A DNA stretch of 17,371 bases from Bacteroidota bacterium (GCA_023458215.1 JAEXAJ010000089.1:1-17371), one strand, 5' to 3'; shown: positions 1 through 7,303, numbered from the stretch's first letter. The notes: generated by a model from the letters alone, not told the origin. Numbers and translations: made by a program.

Positions 1-96
1 GTTCATCGCCATGTGAAATGTCAGAAACAGGACAAGGGCGATACCGGTAACGCTCATCACCACTTTCCTTCCTACAGATGAATTACTTAACCACAT
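1..96 (-). CDS. frdC: Fumarate reductase / succinate dehydrogenase cytochrome b subunit, N-terminal part
   Basis: Partial gene: the first 32 codons run off the left edge with no stop. The visible protein starts MWLSNSSVGRKVVMSVTG and continues into a hydrophobic segment ending FLTFHMAMN, the start of the first membrane helix. This matches the recalled N-terminus of the Bacteroides di-heme cytochrome b558-type anchor subunit of fumarate reductase (TIGR02046-like). That subunit passes electrons from menaquinol to the flavoprotein and iron-sulfur subunits on the inner face of the cytoplasmic membrane. frdA and frdB would be expected just beyond the window, downstream. The His in TFHM is a plausible heme ligand, which is inference. 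The start is the only ATG in frame, and a promoter is visible upstream. The symbol could equally be sdhC. Confidence 0.85.
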   Translation of the reverse strand, partial: MWLSNSSVGRKVVMSVTGIALVLFLTFHMAMN

Positions 97-166
97 AAAT
101 GATTGAATTTAAATTATTTAATAGTTAGAAAATATATTCTTTAAGAGTTGTTACGCTAATTTCTCG

Positions 167-197
167 CAAAAATAGATGAAATACCTTGATTAAACAA
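167..197 (-). promoter_or_regulatory. Predicted Bacteroides-type promoter for frdC
   Basis: Reading the minus strand, TATTTTTG at 174-167 fits the Bacteroides -7 consensus TAnnTTTG. A TTG at 197-195 lies 20 nt upstream, about where the -33 TTTG-like element belongs. This predicts a transcript start near 160 and a 5' leader of roughly 60 nt before the frdC ATG. The prediction rests on consensus matching only. Confidence 0.5.
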
Positions 198-245
198 GGA
201 ATTAAAGAATTTATTCCGTAATTAAGAAGGGGAGAAAGGAATTAC

Positions 246-343
246 TGATTAGTGGTTAGTGATTAGTGATTTGCTGATTCATAAAACGTATGCGATAATG
301 AAGCTCAATTATAAATAAATCATTAATCACTAACCACTAATCA
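246..343. repeat. Long imperfect inverted repeat (27-bp arms, 44-nt loop)
   Basis: Arms at 246-272 and 317-343 are complementary apart from one G-T pair (266/323). The arms are built from iterations of TGATTAGTG / CACTAATCA; TGATTAGTG occurs at 246-254 and 260-268, CACTAATCA at 335-343. The right arm contains the stop codon of the AraC-family gene (339-337). The element could fold in RNA and end or stabilise that transcript, or it could be a small dispersed repeat. The rest of the 97-336 gap holds only the frdC promoter; no gene was seen. Confidence 0.85.
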
Positions 344-1239
344 CTAGTTCCTTCTTCTTCTTCTCCTTTTTCTTTGCAGATAATGGCGATTTTTTCGCCA
401 TTGGCGGCGCGTTTTCTCAAAGCACGGGGTGTATCTCCGAAAGAGTCTTTGCAGAAGTGTGCAAAGTGGGACAGGGAATCGAAGCCATAACGGGCACTGA
501 TGGCTGAAATCCGTTGCTTGGTAAATTGCAGGTCGTTCAAGATGCCTTCGCGCTTCTTGTCCAAAATCCATTCGTAAACCGGTACACCATACATGTTTTT
601 AAATAGGCGGCGGAAGGTGGTAGTGGTATATCCGCCGAGGTGGGCAAATTCTTCTACGTTTTTCACCTTGTCATAATTCTGCATGACAAAGTAATGGAAG
701 CTTTCCGTATATGTACTGATGGGATAGAAGAAGGTGCTTATCTGGTGTAAGGGATAATAGCACGTAAGGATATATACCAGTTCCTGACATTTGATGTCGA
801 TGTACTTGCCGCATGCAATGGGTTGTTCCTGAAGATACTCCGAAAGATCATCCAGCAGATAACGCAGTTTGGGGATGGTCGTCAGAGGGGTAAAGGTCAG
901 AGGAGCTTCCGAGCGGTCGAGTATTTCCTTAAAACTCTCTTCGCACAACAGTGGGAGTTCGGTAAACCAAAAAACGATGTACTCTACATCAGTCAGTGCC
1001 AGAAGTTCCATTTTGGAGCCTATGGCTTGCAAAATAAACTGGCGGCTTTGCAGGGTAGTTCCGGGATATTCTTCGCTGTTCACCAGCAATTCGCCTGCCA
1101 ACATGAATATCATGCAATTCTGGGTGCACTTATCGGCAGAGAAATGCTGTCCCTTGGGATACCGGTTATAAACCAGTGTTCCTTCCGATTTTTTAGGACA
1201 TTGACTGCAATCTATTTGCCGGGTGCAAAAAATACTCAT
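337..1239 (-). CDS. AraC-family transcriptional regulator
   Basis: A 300-residue cytoplasmic DNA-binding protein. Residues about 185-277 form the paired helix-turn-helix AraC/XylS domain. The first helix-turn-helix lies around VEEFAHLGGYTTTTFRRLF (195-213), the second around RISAISARYGFDSLSHFAHF (243-262), followed by the usual DTPRALRK. The N-terminal part (1-180) has no sensor domain I recognise; it may be a small cupin-like barrel. It carries an unusual cysteine cluster: C5, C11, C14, C38 and C42. The C-terminus is an acidic tail coded by a run of GAA codons, and its last residues and stop codon lie inside the 246-343 inverted repeat. It is transcribed divergently from the PAP2 phosphatase gene, an obvious candidate target. 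The ligand is unknown. Confidence 0.9.
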   Translation of the reverse strand: MSIFCTRQIDCSQCPKKSEGTLVYNRYPKGQHFSADKCTQNCMIFMLAGELLVNSEEYPGTTLQSRQFILQAIGSKMELLALTDVEYIVFWFTELPLLCEESFKEILDRSEAPLTFTPLTTIPKLRYLLDDLSEYLQEQPIACGKYIDIKCQELVYILTCYYPLHQISTFFYPISTYTESFHYFVMQNYDKVKNVEEFAHLGGYTTTTFRRLFKNMYGVPVYEWILDKKREGILNDLQFTKQRISAISARYGFDSLSHFAHFCKDSFGDTPRALRKRAANGEKIAIICKEKGEEEEGTSD

Positions 1240-1278
1240 TGTGTTAAATTGATAGGCGATTTATAATAAATGTGGCAA

Positions 1279-1286
1279 CAAAGATA
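1279..1286 (-). promoter_or_regulatory. Predicted -7 box for the AraC-family gene
   Basis: The minus strand reads TATCTTTG, a perfect TAnnTTTG, about 40 nt before the start codon. No clear TTTG is present at -33; the nearest is a TTAG about 19 nt upstream. It shares a short divergent gap with the phosphatase promoter. Confidence 0.5.
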
Positions 1287-1319
1287 GGATTTTTTTATGA
1301 GAACTCTAACTATTTCGGT

Positions 1320-1327
1320 TATCTTTG
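1320..1327 (+). promoter_or_regulatory. Predicted -7 box for the PAP2 phosphatase gene
   Basis: TATCTTTG matches TAnnTTTG and ends 23 nt before the ATG at 1351, giving a leader of about 15-18 nt. The -33 region around 1293-1299 is T-rich (TTTTATG) rather than a clean TTTG. Confidence 0.5.
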
Positions 1328-1350
1328 CCGCAAATTAATACAAAGAATTT

Positions 1351-1953
1351 ATGAAAAGGAATATTCTTTTTGTATATTTTGCCTTCTTTGTTGTATCTAT
1401 GTTATCTGCTCAAAATTGGGACATCAATACTTTGCATCAGATCAATAGTTGGGACGGCAAGTTCATACGTAATTATAACAAGTTCATTTCGCAATCGGAG
1501 CCTTACATTGCTATCGGTGTTCCGGTAGCGATGGCGGTAGCTGCTTGGGCAAAAAATGACAAGGAGTTGCTGAAGGATGCCATTTATGTGGGCACAAGTG
1601 TTGCAGGCACGTTCGTGCTGACGTATGGCATGAAGTATTTGTTTGATAGGGCGCGTCCTTATGAAACTTATCCCGACCGGGTACATCCTTATAGTTATGA
1701 AGATAGTCCGTCGTTTCCTTCGGGACATACGTCTTCGGCTTTTGCCCTTGCCACTTCGTTGTGCATCAGGTATCCTAAGTGGTACGTGATAGCTCCGTCA
1801 GCCTTGTGGGCTTGTTCGGTAGGCGTGTCGCGCATGAACGAAGGGGTGCATTATCCGTCGGATGTATTGGCGGGTGCCGTTATCGGTGCAGGATGCGCCG
1901 TGGCAAATATTTATGTAAACCGATGGCTCAATAAGTGGTTGTTCGGAAAGTAA
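1351..1953 (+). CDS. Secreted or membrane PAP2-family phosphatase
   Basis: A 200-residue type 2 phosphatidic acid phosphatase. All three signature motifs are present: K95 x6 R102-P103 (KYLFDRARP), PSGH at 123-126, and SR x5 H x3 D (S160, R161, H167, D171). H167 is the expected nucleophile, activated by D171; H126 is the expected acid. An N-terminal signal peptide (about 1-20, ending MLSAQ) and several hydrophobic stretches place the active site on the periplasmic side. Family substrates include undecaprenyl pyrophosphate, phosphatidylglycerol phosphate and lipid A phosphate. LpxF-type lipid A phosphatases of Bacteroides belong to this family, but the substrate cannot be decided from sequence alone. 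It is divergent from the AraC-type regulator and is followed by the tandem repeat at 1965-2052. Confidence 0.9.
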   Translation: MKRNILFVYFAFFVVSMLSAQNWDINTLHQINSWDGKFIRNYNKFISQSEPYIAIGVPVAMAVAAWAKNDKELLKDAIYVGTSVAGTFVLTYGMKYLFDRARPYETYPDRVHPYSYEDSPSFPSGHTSSAFALATSLCIRYPKWYVIAPSALWACSVGVSRMNEGVHYPSDVLAGAVIGAGCAVANIYVNRWLNKWLFGK

Positions 1954-1964
1954 CCTGCGGCGTT

Positions 1965-2052
1965 TGATAGACGCAAGTGTCTGACGTGATAGAGACTTGT
2001 GTTCTACGTGATAAACACTTGTGTCTGACGCGATAGACACAAGTGTCTGAGA
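1965..2052. repeat. Four tandem copies of a 22-bp repeat, with hairpin potential
   Basis: Units lie at 1965-1986, 1987-2008, 2009-2030 and 2031-2052. All start YGATA and carry a centre like GACACAAGTGTC or its flipped form ACACTTGTGTC. Units 1 and 4 have an AA centre, units 2 and 3 a TT centre, so neighbours can pair. Positions 2015-2026 and 2035-2046 form a perfect 12-bp inverted repeat with an 8-nt loop. The array fills the gap between two convergent genes, starting 11 nt after one stop codon and ending 15 nt before the other. It may act as a bidirectional transcript end. Confidence 0.9.
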
Positions 2053-2067
2053 AACGGGGTGAACCTG

Positions 2068-3678
2068 TTATCGGATGATCGTGCTGTAGATGTCTTCATC
2101 CAGCACTTTCAATGCCTGTTGCACGCTGCTGTTCATGGAGTTCATCACTTGGAAGTACTCGTTCATATCCCACAGGTCGCGGGCAATGAGGGCTTTCAGT
2201 TGGGTCTTGATAAGTGGCAACGACTGATTGTATTGTTCTTCGTTGAATTCAATCTTCTCTTTATCGGCCAGCGCGCGGATGTCTGCAAGGAAAGCATCGT
2301 CAATCTCGAACTTCTCGTTGAAAGCATCAAACTTCTTGTACTTGTTTTTCAGCTCCTGGCGGTGCTTCTCAATGTAGCCCGTGGTAGCTTTGATAACTAC
2401 GCCTTTGGCCACCAGGTTGCGGTGATAATCGGTGTATTGGGCTGTATCTATCGGAACGAAGAAGTCGGGCATGATGCCTCCTCCTCCATATACGGTACGT
2501 CCGAGGCGCTTGGTCTGTACTTTCAGCGAGTCGGCAAAATGGATGCTGTCCGCATGAATCATTTCGCCGTGGTTGTAGCGGTTCACCAGATCCAGGTTGT
2601 AGTTGTCCTGACTGTCCTCTCCATTCAGTTTGCCGTTGGCGCTGTTGTCGTAAGGCTTCTGGATACAGCGTCCGGCAGGGGTATAATAGCGGGCGATGGT
2701 GAGGCGGATCATTGAACCGTCCGGCAAGTCGATGGGGCGTTGTACCAGTCCTTTGCCGAAGGTGCGTCGTCCTACTACCACTCCTCTGTCCCAGTCTTGA
2801 ATGGCGCCGGTTACGATTTCGCTGGCGGAAGCCGAATATTCGTCCACCAATACCACGAGGCGTCCTTCCCTGAAGTTACCGGTGCCTTTGGCAAAGAAGT
2901 CGCTGCGGCGTTCGGCTCTGCCTTCGGTATAAACGATGAGTTCTTTTTGCCCGAGGAATTCGTTGGCAAGGTCGATGGCGGCATTCAGATAACCTCCGCC
3001 GTTGCCCTGCAAGTCGAGGATCAAGTCTTTCATTCCCTTCTTTTGAAGTTCTTTCAGGGCTTCGGTAAACTCTTGGGCGGTGGTTGCGCCAAAGCGGTTG
3101 ATGCGTATATATCCGATTTTGGACTCTATCATGTACGAAGCATCCAGGCTGAGGATGGGTATCTTGTCACGCTTTACGGTGAAGTAGATGGGATCGTTTA
3201 CGCCCCGGCGGATGATGGTGAGCTTTACTTCGGAGTTCTTGGGACCACGCAGGCGGCTCATGATATCTTCCGTACTCATCTTCACGCCGGCTATGGCACT
3301 GTCGTTGACGGCAATAATGCGGTCGCCCGCCAGGATGCCCACCTTTTCAGAAGGCCCGTTGCTCACCGGTTGTATCACCAGCAGGGTATCTTCTATCATC
3401 TGAAACTGCACGCCGATGCCTTCGAAGTTGCCTTGCAGGGGTTCGTTCATCTTCTTGACTTCTTCCGCATTGTTATAGGTGGAGTGCGGGTCGAGTTGTG
3501 CCAACATCTTGATGATAGCTTCTTCAACCAGTTTATCTTCGTCCACCTTGTCCACGTATAGGTTGGTTATGGCAAACTCCGCCATCTGCAACTTGCGTAA
3601 AGGGTCGGTGTTCACTTTTTGTGCCTGCACCGCTACGGCGCATAGGCATATCATGAAAGCAAATATTTTTTTCATCAT
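2068..3678 (-). CDS. S41-family C-terminal processing protease with PDZ domain
   Basis: About 536 residues from ATG 3678 (MMKKIFAFMICLCAV). An ATG at 3675 or a GTG at 3690 are alternatives. A signal peptide (to about VQAQ) sends it to the periplasm. A PDZ domain follows (roughly residues 85-160, with GIGVQF and the GD-RI-AVND pattern), then the tail-specific protease core. The core shows DLQGNGGG, the serine motif YSASASE and FGKGLVQ. By alignment with E. coli Prc (Ser430/Lys455, 25 apart) the catalytic pair is the middle Ser of SASASE and the Lys of FGKG; these are also 25 residues apart. Such proteases trim the C-termini of periplasmic or envelope proteins; the substrate is unknown. It is the last gene of the parE-coaD group, starting about 29 nt after the coaD stop. 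Confidence 0.93.
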   Translation of the reverse strand: MMKKIFAFMICLCAVAVQAQKVNTDPLRKLQMAEFAITNLYVDKVDEDKLVEEAIIKMLAQLDPHSTYNNAEEVKKMNEPLQGNFEGIGVQFQMIEDTLLVIQPVSNGPSEKVGILAGDRIIAVNDSAIAGVKMSTEDIMSRLRGPKNSEVKLTIIRRGVNDPIYFTVKRDKIPILSLDASYMIESKIGYIRINRFGATTAQEFTEALKELQKKGMKDLILDLQGNGGGYLNAAIDLANEFLGQKELIVYTEGRAERRSDFFAKGTGNFREGRLVVLVDEYSASASEIVTGAIQDWDRGVVVGRRTFGKGLVQRPIDLPDGSMIRLTIARYYTPAGRCIQKPYDNSANGKLNGEDSQDNYNLDLVNRYNHGEMIHADSIHFADSLKVQTKRLGRTVYGGGGIMPDFFVPIDTAQYTDYHRNLVAKGVVIKATTGYIEKHRQELKNKYKKFDAFNEKFEIDDAFLADIRALADKEKIEFNEEQYNQSLPLIKTQLKALIARDLWDMNEYFQVMNSMNSSVQQALKVLDEDIYSTIIR

Positions 3679-3682
3679 TATC

Positions 3683-3715
3683 TTAATCACTAATCATTAA
3701 ACACTAATCACTTAA
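3683..3715. repeat. Simple-sequence intergenic repeat, same family as 246-343, one orientation only
   Basis: CACTAATCA occurs twice (3688-3696, 3702-3710), 14 bp apart, in an AT-rich TTAATCACT-like context. The same 9-mer occurs in the inverted repeat at 335-343. The coaD stop codon (3710-3708) lies inside it, and the protease start is just beyond. No inverted partner is nearby. Confidence 0.7.
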
Positions 3716-4163
3716 TCTCCATCCCTTTCGGAATGAACATACTTATATCTTTTCCGAATTGCAGCAGCTCGCGAACGGTAGTAGAACTGATACAAGTCAG
3801 TTCCGGTTCGGTGAAGAGCAGGATGGTTTCAATGCCGGTCAGCTTGCGGTTGATGTCGGCAATGGTTTCCTCGTACTCAAAGTCCTTCACGGTGCGGATT
3901 CCACGCAGAATCAGGCAGGCATCTACCTGTTGGGCAAAGTCAATGGTCAGGCAGTTGTAAGATTGCACGCTGATACGCGGTTCGTTCCGATAATAGTTGC
4001 GTATCATTTCTTCACGTTTCTCAAGCGGGAAATACGTGTTTTTGTTTTCGTTGATACCGATACCTATGACAATCTCGTCGATGAACGTCAATGCCCGGTT
4101 TACTACTGAAGCGTGTCCGATAGTAAACGGGTCGAACGTTCCCGGAAAGATTGCTCTTCTCAT
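3708..4163 (-). CDS. coaD: Phosphopantetheine adenylyltransferase
   Basis: A 151-residue cytoplasmic enzyme, near the usual length of about 160. It transfers AMP from ATP to 4'-phosphopantetheine to give dephospho-CoA, the penultimate step of CoA synthesis. It has the nucleotidyltransferase motif [10 protein letters not shown] (T9 and H17 bind ATP phosphates), [13 protein letters not shown] in the middle, and ISSTTVREL near the C-terminus (family ISSTxVRE). Its ATG overlaps the parE stop by 4 nt (ATGA at 4163-4160), so translation is probably coupled. It is followed by the S41 protease gene in the same direction. Its last codons and stop lie inside a short repeat. Nothing suggests a defect. 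Confidence 0.97.
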   Translation of the reverse strand: MRRAIFPGTFDPFTIGHASVVNRALTFIDEIVIGIGINENKNTYFPLEKREEMIRNYYRNEPRISVQSYNCLTIDFAQQVDACLILRGIRTVKDFEYEETIADINRKLTGIETILLFTEPELTCISSTTVRELLQFGKDISMFIPKGMEIK

Positions 4164-6031
4164 GATGCTATGTCTTCTTCTATAACCAAATTGTTGATGA
4201 TAAAGTTCTGGCGCTCCATGGTGTTCTTGCCCATGTAGAATTCGAGTAACTCTTTAACGAGGTCGGTCTTGCGCAACGACACCTGCTCCAGACGCATGTC
4301 TTTGCCGATGAAGTGCTGGAACTCGTCGGGCGAGATCTCTCCCAGACCTTTGAATCGGGTGATCTCCGGATTGGGGCTTAGCTCTTCAATGGATTTTATA
4401 CGTTCCTCTTCCGTGTAGCAGTAGTTGGTCTTTTTCTTGTTGCGCACACGGAACAGAGGCGTCTGAAGGATATATACATGTCCTTTCTTAATCAGATCGG
4501 GGAAGAATTGCAGGAAGAAGGTGATGATAAGCAGACGGATGTGCATACCGTCCACATCGGCATCGGTGGCAACAATCACTTTGTTGTAACGCAGTCCTTC
4601 TATACCATCCTCGATGTTCAAGGCTGCTTGGAGCAGGTTAAATTCTTCGTTCTCGTAGACTACCTTCTTGGTCAGTCCGTAAGAGTTAAGCGGCTTTCCG
4701 CGTAGGCTGAACACAGCTTGGGTGTTGACATCACGGCTTTTGGTGATGGAACCGCTCGCGGAATCTCCCTCGGTAATGAAGATGCAGGATTCTGTTTCCT
4801 GCTCCTTGCCTTTGCCATCGTTGAGGTGATAACGGCAGTCGCGTAGCTTACGGTTGTGCAGGTTGGCTTTCTTGGCACGCTCGCGAGCCAGTTTAGTGAC
4901 GCCGGCAATGGCTTTGCGCTCTTTCTCGGAGTCTTGTATCTTTTGAAGCATCACTTCGGACACCACCGGATGCTTGTGCAGGAAGTTGTCCACTTCCGTT
5001 TTGATAAAGTCGCCCACATACTTGTTGACGCTGACACCGCCCGGCTCCATCGAAGGAGAACCCAGTTTGGTCTTGGTCTGCCCCTCGAATTGCGGTTCTT
5101 CCACATTGATGGCAATGGCGGCTACGATACCGTTGCGAATGTCCGAATATTCCTGGTTCTTATTGTAGAACTCCTTGATAGTACGGGCAATATGTTCTTT
5201 CAGCGCACTTTGGTGAGTACCGCCTTGGGTGGTATGCTGACCGTTGACGAAGGAATAATACTCTTCGCCGTATTGGTTGGTATGTGTAAAGGCTATTTCA
5301 ATATCCTCTCCTTTCAGGTGGATAATGTCATACAAGCCTTCGGAAGTCATGTTGTCCTTCAGCAAGTCTTCCAGTCCGTGGCGGGAGATGATGCGTTGAC
5401 CGTTGTAGATGATGGCGAGACCTGTATTCAGATACGTATAGTTACGCAACAGATTCTCTACAAATGTATTCTGGAACGAATAGTTGAGGAAGAGAGTGGC
5501 ATCCGGCTCAAAGAAGATGTAAGTGCCGCTTTCTTCTTCCGTACTTTCGGTGGTATCACTTATCAGATTGCCTTTTTCGAAGATGGCTGTGCGTACTTTG
5601 CCGTCGCGATAGCTGCGTACTTCGAACCGGCTGCTGAGTGCGTTGACTGCTTTAATACCCACACCGTTCAGTCCGACGCTCTTCTTGAAAGCTTTACTAT
5701 CGTACTTGCCACCCGTATTGAGTTTGCTGACGGCTTCCACCAGTTTGCCTTGCGGAATGCCTCGCCCGTAGTCGCGCACACTTACGCGGAGGTTTTCATC
5801 AATGGTCACTTCTATGCGTCGGCCGGCACCCATTTTGAACTCATCGATACTGTTGTCCATTACTTCTTTCAACAATACATAGATACCGTCGTCGTTCTGT
5901 GCACCGTCACCCAAACGACCGATGTACATGCCCGAACGGACACGGATGTGCTCCATATCGTCCAAGTGACGAATGTTATCTTCCGTATATTCTACATTGC
6001 CTTCGGGCATCAGTCCGTTGATTTCTTCCAT
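4160..6031 (-). CDS. parE: DNA topoisomerase IV subunit B (type IIA, ATPase/TOPRIM)
   Basis: A 623-residue GyrB/ParE-family protein. The GHKL ATPase domain shows [10 protein letters not shown] (catalytic E56, Mg-binding N60), DYGRGIP (88-93) and [14 protein letters not shown] (120-133). The ATP-sensing QTK loop is Q318-T319-K320. The TOPRIM domain has TEGDSASG (E421) and TDADVDG (D490, D492), and the family tail motif [12 protein letters not shown] lies at 559-570. With ParC, which is not in this window, it would unlink daughter chromosomes. ParE is preferred over GyrB from the start sequence, the length and the neighbours; the two are similar, so that choice is less sure than the family. It overlaps coaD by 4 nt and is preceded by a repeat hairpin separating it from the acyltransferase-like gene. 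Confidence 0.93.
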   Translation of the reverse strand: MEEINGLMPEGNVEYTEDNIRHLDDMEHIRVRSGMYIGRLGDGAQNDDGIYVLLKEVMDNSIDEFKMGAGRRIEVTIDENLRVSVRDYGRGIPQGKLVEAVSKLNTGGKYDSKAFKKSVGLNGVGIKAVNALSSRFEVRSYRDGKVRTAIFEKGNLISDTTESTEEESGTYIFFEPDATLFLNYSFQNTFVENLLRNYTYLNTGLAIIYNGQRIISRHGLEDLLKDNMTSEGLYDIIHLKGEDIEIAFTHTNQYGEEYYSFVNGQHTTQGGTHQSALKEHIARTIKEFYNKNQEYSDIRNGIVAAIAINVEEPQFEGQTKTKLGSPSMEPGGVSVNKYVGDFIKTEVDNFLHKHPVVSEVMLQKIQDSEKERKAIAGVTKLARERAKKANLHNRKLRDCRYHLNDGKGKEQETESCIFITEGDSASGSITKSRDVNTQAVFSLRGKPLNSYGLTKKVVYENEEFNLLQAALNIEDGIEGLRYNKVIVATDADVDGMHIRLLIITFFLQFFPDLIKKGHVYILQTPLFRVRNKKKTNYCYTEEERIKSIEELSPNPEITRFKGLGEISPDEFQHFIGKDMRLEQVSLRKTDLVKELLEFYMGKNTMERQNFIINNLVIEEDIAS

Positions 6032-6046
6032 AGCTCTATTTAAATT

Positions 6047-6127
6047 AAGAATGAGGAATGAAGAATGAAGAATTGGGCTGCGCTATAAAACCGCATGGTA
6101 ATTCTTCATTCTTCATTCTTTATTCTT
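6047..6127. repeat. Inverted simple-sequence repeat (28-bp arms, 25-nt loop)
   Basis: Arms at 6047-6074 and 6100-6127 pair along their length apart from two G-T pairs; the inner 19 bp (6056-6074 / 6100-6118) are perfect. They are iterations of GAATGAA / TTCATTC. The loop contains a further TGCG/CGCA pair (6079-6082, 6092-6095). It lies between the stop of the acyltransferase-like gene (6135-6133) and the parE start (6031). The unit sequence differs from the CACTAATCA repeats, but the architecture and position are alike. Confidence 0.85.
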
Positions 6128-6132
6128 CATTA

Positions 6133-7272
6133 TTAATTATTGATTTCTTTGGTAAACGCCCGGCGTCGTTTATGCTGTTCGGTTTTGAAGTATTCCCATT
6201 GGGCCTGTACTTTGCCGTTCATCTCCAACTCGGGGTTGCTTTCTGCAAAGATAAAACCTAATTTCTGATAAACCGGAATTAAATCGGAAAATAACAAAGC
6301 ATTAACACCTTTATTCTGATATTCAGGTTTCACGGCAACCAGCAGCAAGTCGAGCATCGGAGCGCGGTGTTTCATGAAAAGTGCCTTCAACAAGTAGTAC
6401 CATCCGAAGGGTAACAGGCGTCCGTGTGATTTCTGCAAAGCTGTTGCCAGCGAGGGCATGGAGATGCCTACTGCAATCAGTTTGTCTTCGGCGTCTGTAA
6501 CGAGTGTCACCATACGCAGGTCGAGGATAGGCAGGTACATCTTCACATATTGGTCTATCTGGCGTTGCGACAGGGCGGAGTAACCATAGAGGGGGCTGTA
6601 TGCTTCGTTCATCAATTCGAAGATGGCTTGCCCGTACCTTGCTTTCACTTCTTTGGCCGATTTACATTTTACGATATTCAGGTTGTACTTACGTTGGATA
6701 AGGTCTGAAATACGTTTATGCTTGTCGGGTATGGCATCGGGAATGTAGATTTTGTATTCCACCCAGTCGGCGTCTTTCTCAAAACCCATCCGCTCCATGT
6801 GTTGCGGGTAATAAGGGTAGTTGTAGGTGGTAGCCATGGTGCTGAGTTGGTCGAACCCTTCAATGAGCATACCTTCCGCATCGAAATCGGTAAAGCCCAA
6901 AGGGCCTTGTATATGGGTCATTCCTCGTTCTTTGCCCCACTCCTCTACTGTTTTTATGAGAGCGTCGGAGACTTCCGGGTCGTCGATGAAATCAATCCAA
7001 CCGAAACGTACATCTTTCTTTTCCCAAGTCCGGTTGGCTTTGTGGTTGATAATGGCAGCTACACGTCCTACTATTTTGTCGTCCTTATATGCAAGGAAAT
7101 AATCGGCTTCACAAAACTCGAATGCTGCGTTTTTCTTTTTGTTGAAAGTGTTGAGCATGTCGTCGTACAGGTCGGGCACAGAATAAGGGTTGCTTTTGTA
7201 TAACCTGTAATTAAAACGAATGAATTGTTTCAATTCTCTTTTAGTAGAGACTTTCTTAATTGTAATTGCCAT
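6133..7272 (-). CDS. GNAT-fold acyltransferase-like protein, function uncertain
   Basis: A 379-residue cytoplasmic protein with no signal peptide. Its pattern resembles a GNAT-related family seen across Gram-negatives, often labelled as a hypothetical N-acetyltransferase. Family-like features are FRFNYRLYKSNPYSVP near residue 20, FFIDDPEVSDAL-like text near residues 95-105, the central GPLGFTDFDAEGMLIEGFD, NYPYYPQHMERMGF, and a C-terminal segment with LLVAVKPEYQNKGVNALL, the usual acetyl/acyl-CoA binding region of GNAT proteins. From memory, the Caulobacter ceramide synthase bCerS belongs to a family of this kind; Bacteroides make sphingolipids, so this is a possible but unproven role. It has its own promoter box and is followed by the repeat at 6047-6127 and then parE, transcribed in the same direction. 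Confidence 0.75.
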   Translation of the reverse strand: MAITIKKVSTKRELKQFIRFNYRLYKSNPYSVPDLYDDMLNTFNKKKNAAFEFCEADYFLAYKDDKIVGRVAAIINHKANRTWEKKDVRFGWIDFIDDPEVSDALIKTVEEWGKERGMTHIQGPLGFTDFDAEGMLIEGFDQLSTMATTYNYPYYPQHMERMGFEKDADWVEYKIYIPDAIPDKHKRISDLIQRKYNLNIVKCKSAKEVKARYGQAIFELMNEAYSPLYGYSALSQRQIDQYVKMYLPILDLRMVTLVTDAEDKLIAVGISMPSLATALQKSHGRLLPFGWYYLLKALFMKHRAPMLDLLLVAVKPEYQNKGVNALLFSDLIPVYQKLGFIFAESNPELEMNGKVQAQWEYFKTEQHKRRRAFTKEINN

Positions 7273-7295
7273 GGTTGTATGTCATTATGATGCGG

Positions 7296-7303
7296 CAAAG
7301 ATA
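7296..7303 (-). promoter_or_regulatory. Predicted -7 box for the acyltransferase-like gene
   Basis: The minus strand reads TATCTTTG, 23 nt before the ATG. There is no good -33 TTTG; TGTGG lies at roughly that distance. The gap to the next gene (7304-7384) shows nothing else. Confidence 0.5.

Noticed and set aside
246..343. Invertible promoter of the Bacteroides phase-variation type
   Set aside because: The 44-nt segment between the arms has no TAnnTTTG box in either direction and no recombinase gene is near.
349..362. CTT/GAA tract in the AraC-type gene as a phase-variable repeat
   Set aside because: Only about four units, and it lies in the last few codons, so slippage would barely change the protein.
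1965..2052. CRISPR-like array
   Set aside because: The 22-bp units are directly abutting with no spacers, and no cas genes are present.
2740..3561. Long plus-strand open frame opposite the S41 protease
   Set aside because: Antisense shadow of a protease whose catalytic motifs are intact on the minus strand.
3679..3690. GTG at 3690 as the S41 protease start
   Set aside because: It adds only MIKI ahead of a normal signal peptide and lies inside the repeat; the ATG at 3678 or 3675 fits better.
4856..6043. 395-codon open frame on the plus strand opposite parE
   Set aside because: It is antisense to a clearly conserved gene, has no family motifs and no promoter-like start; high-GC third positions of parE explain the lack of stops.
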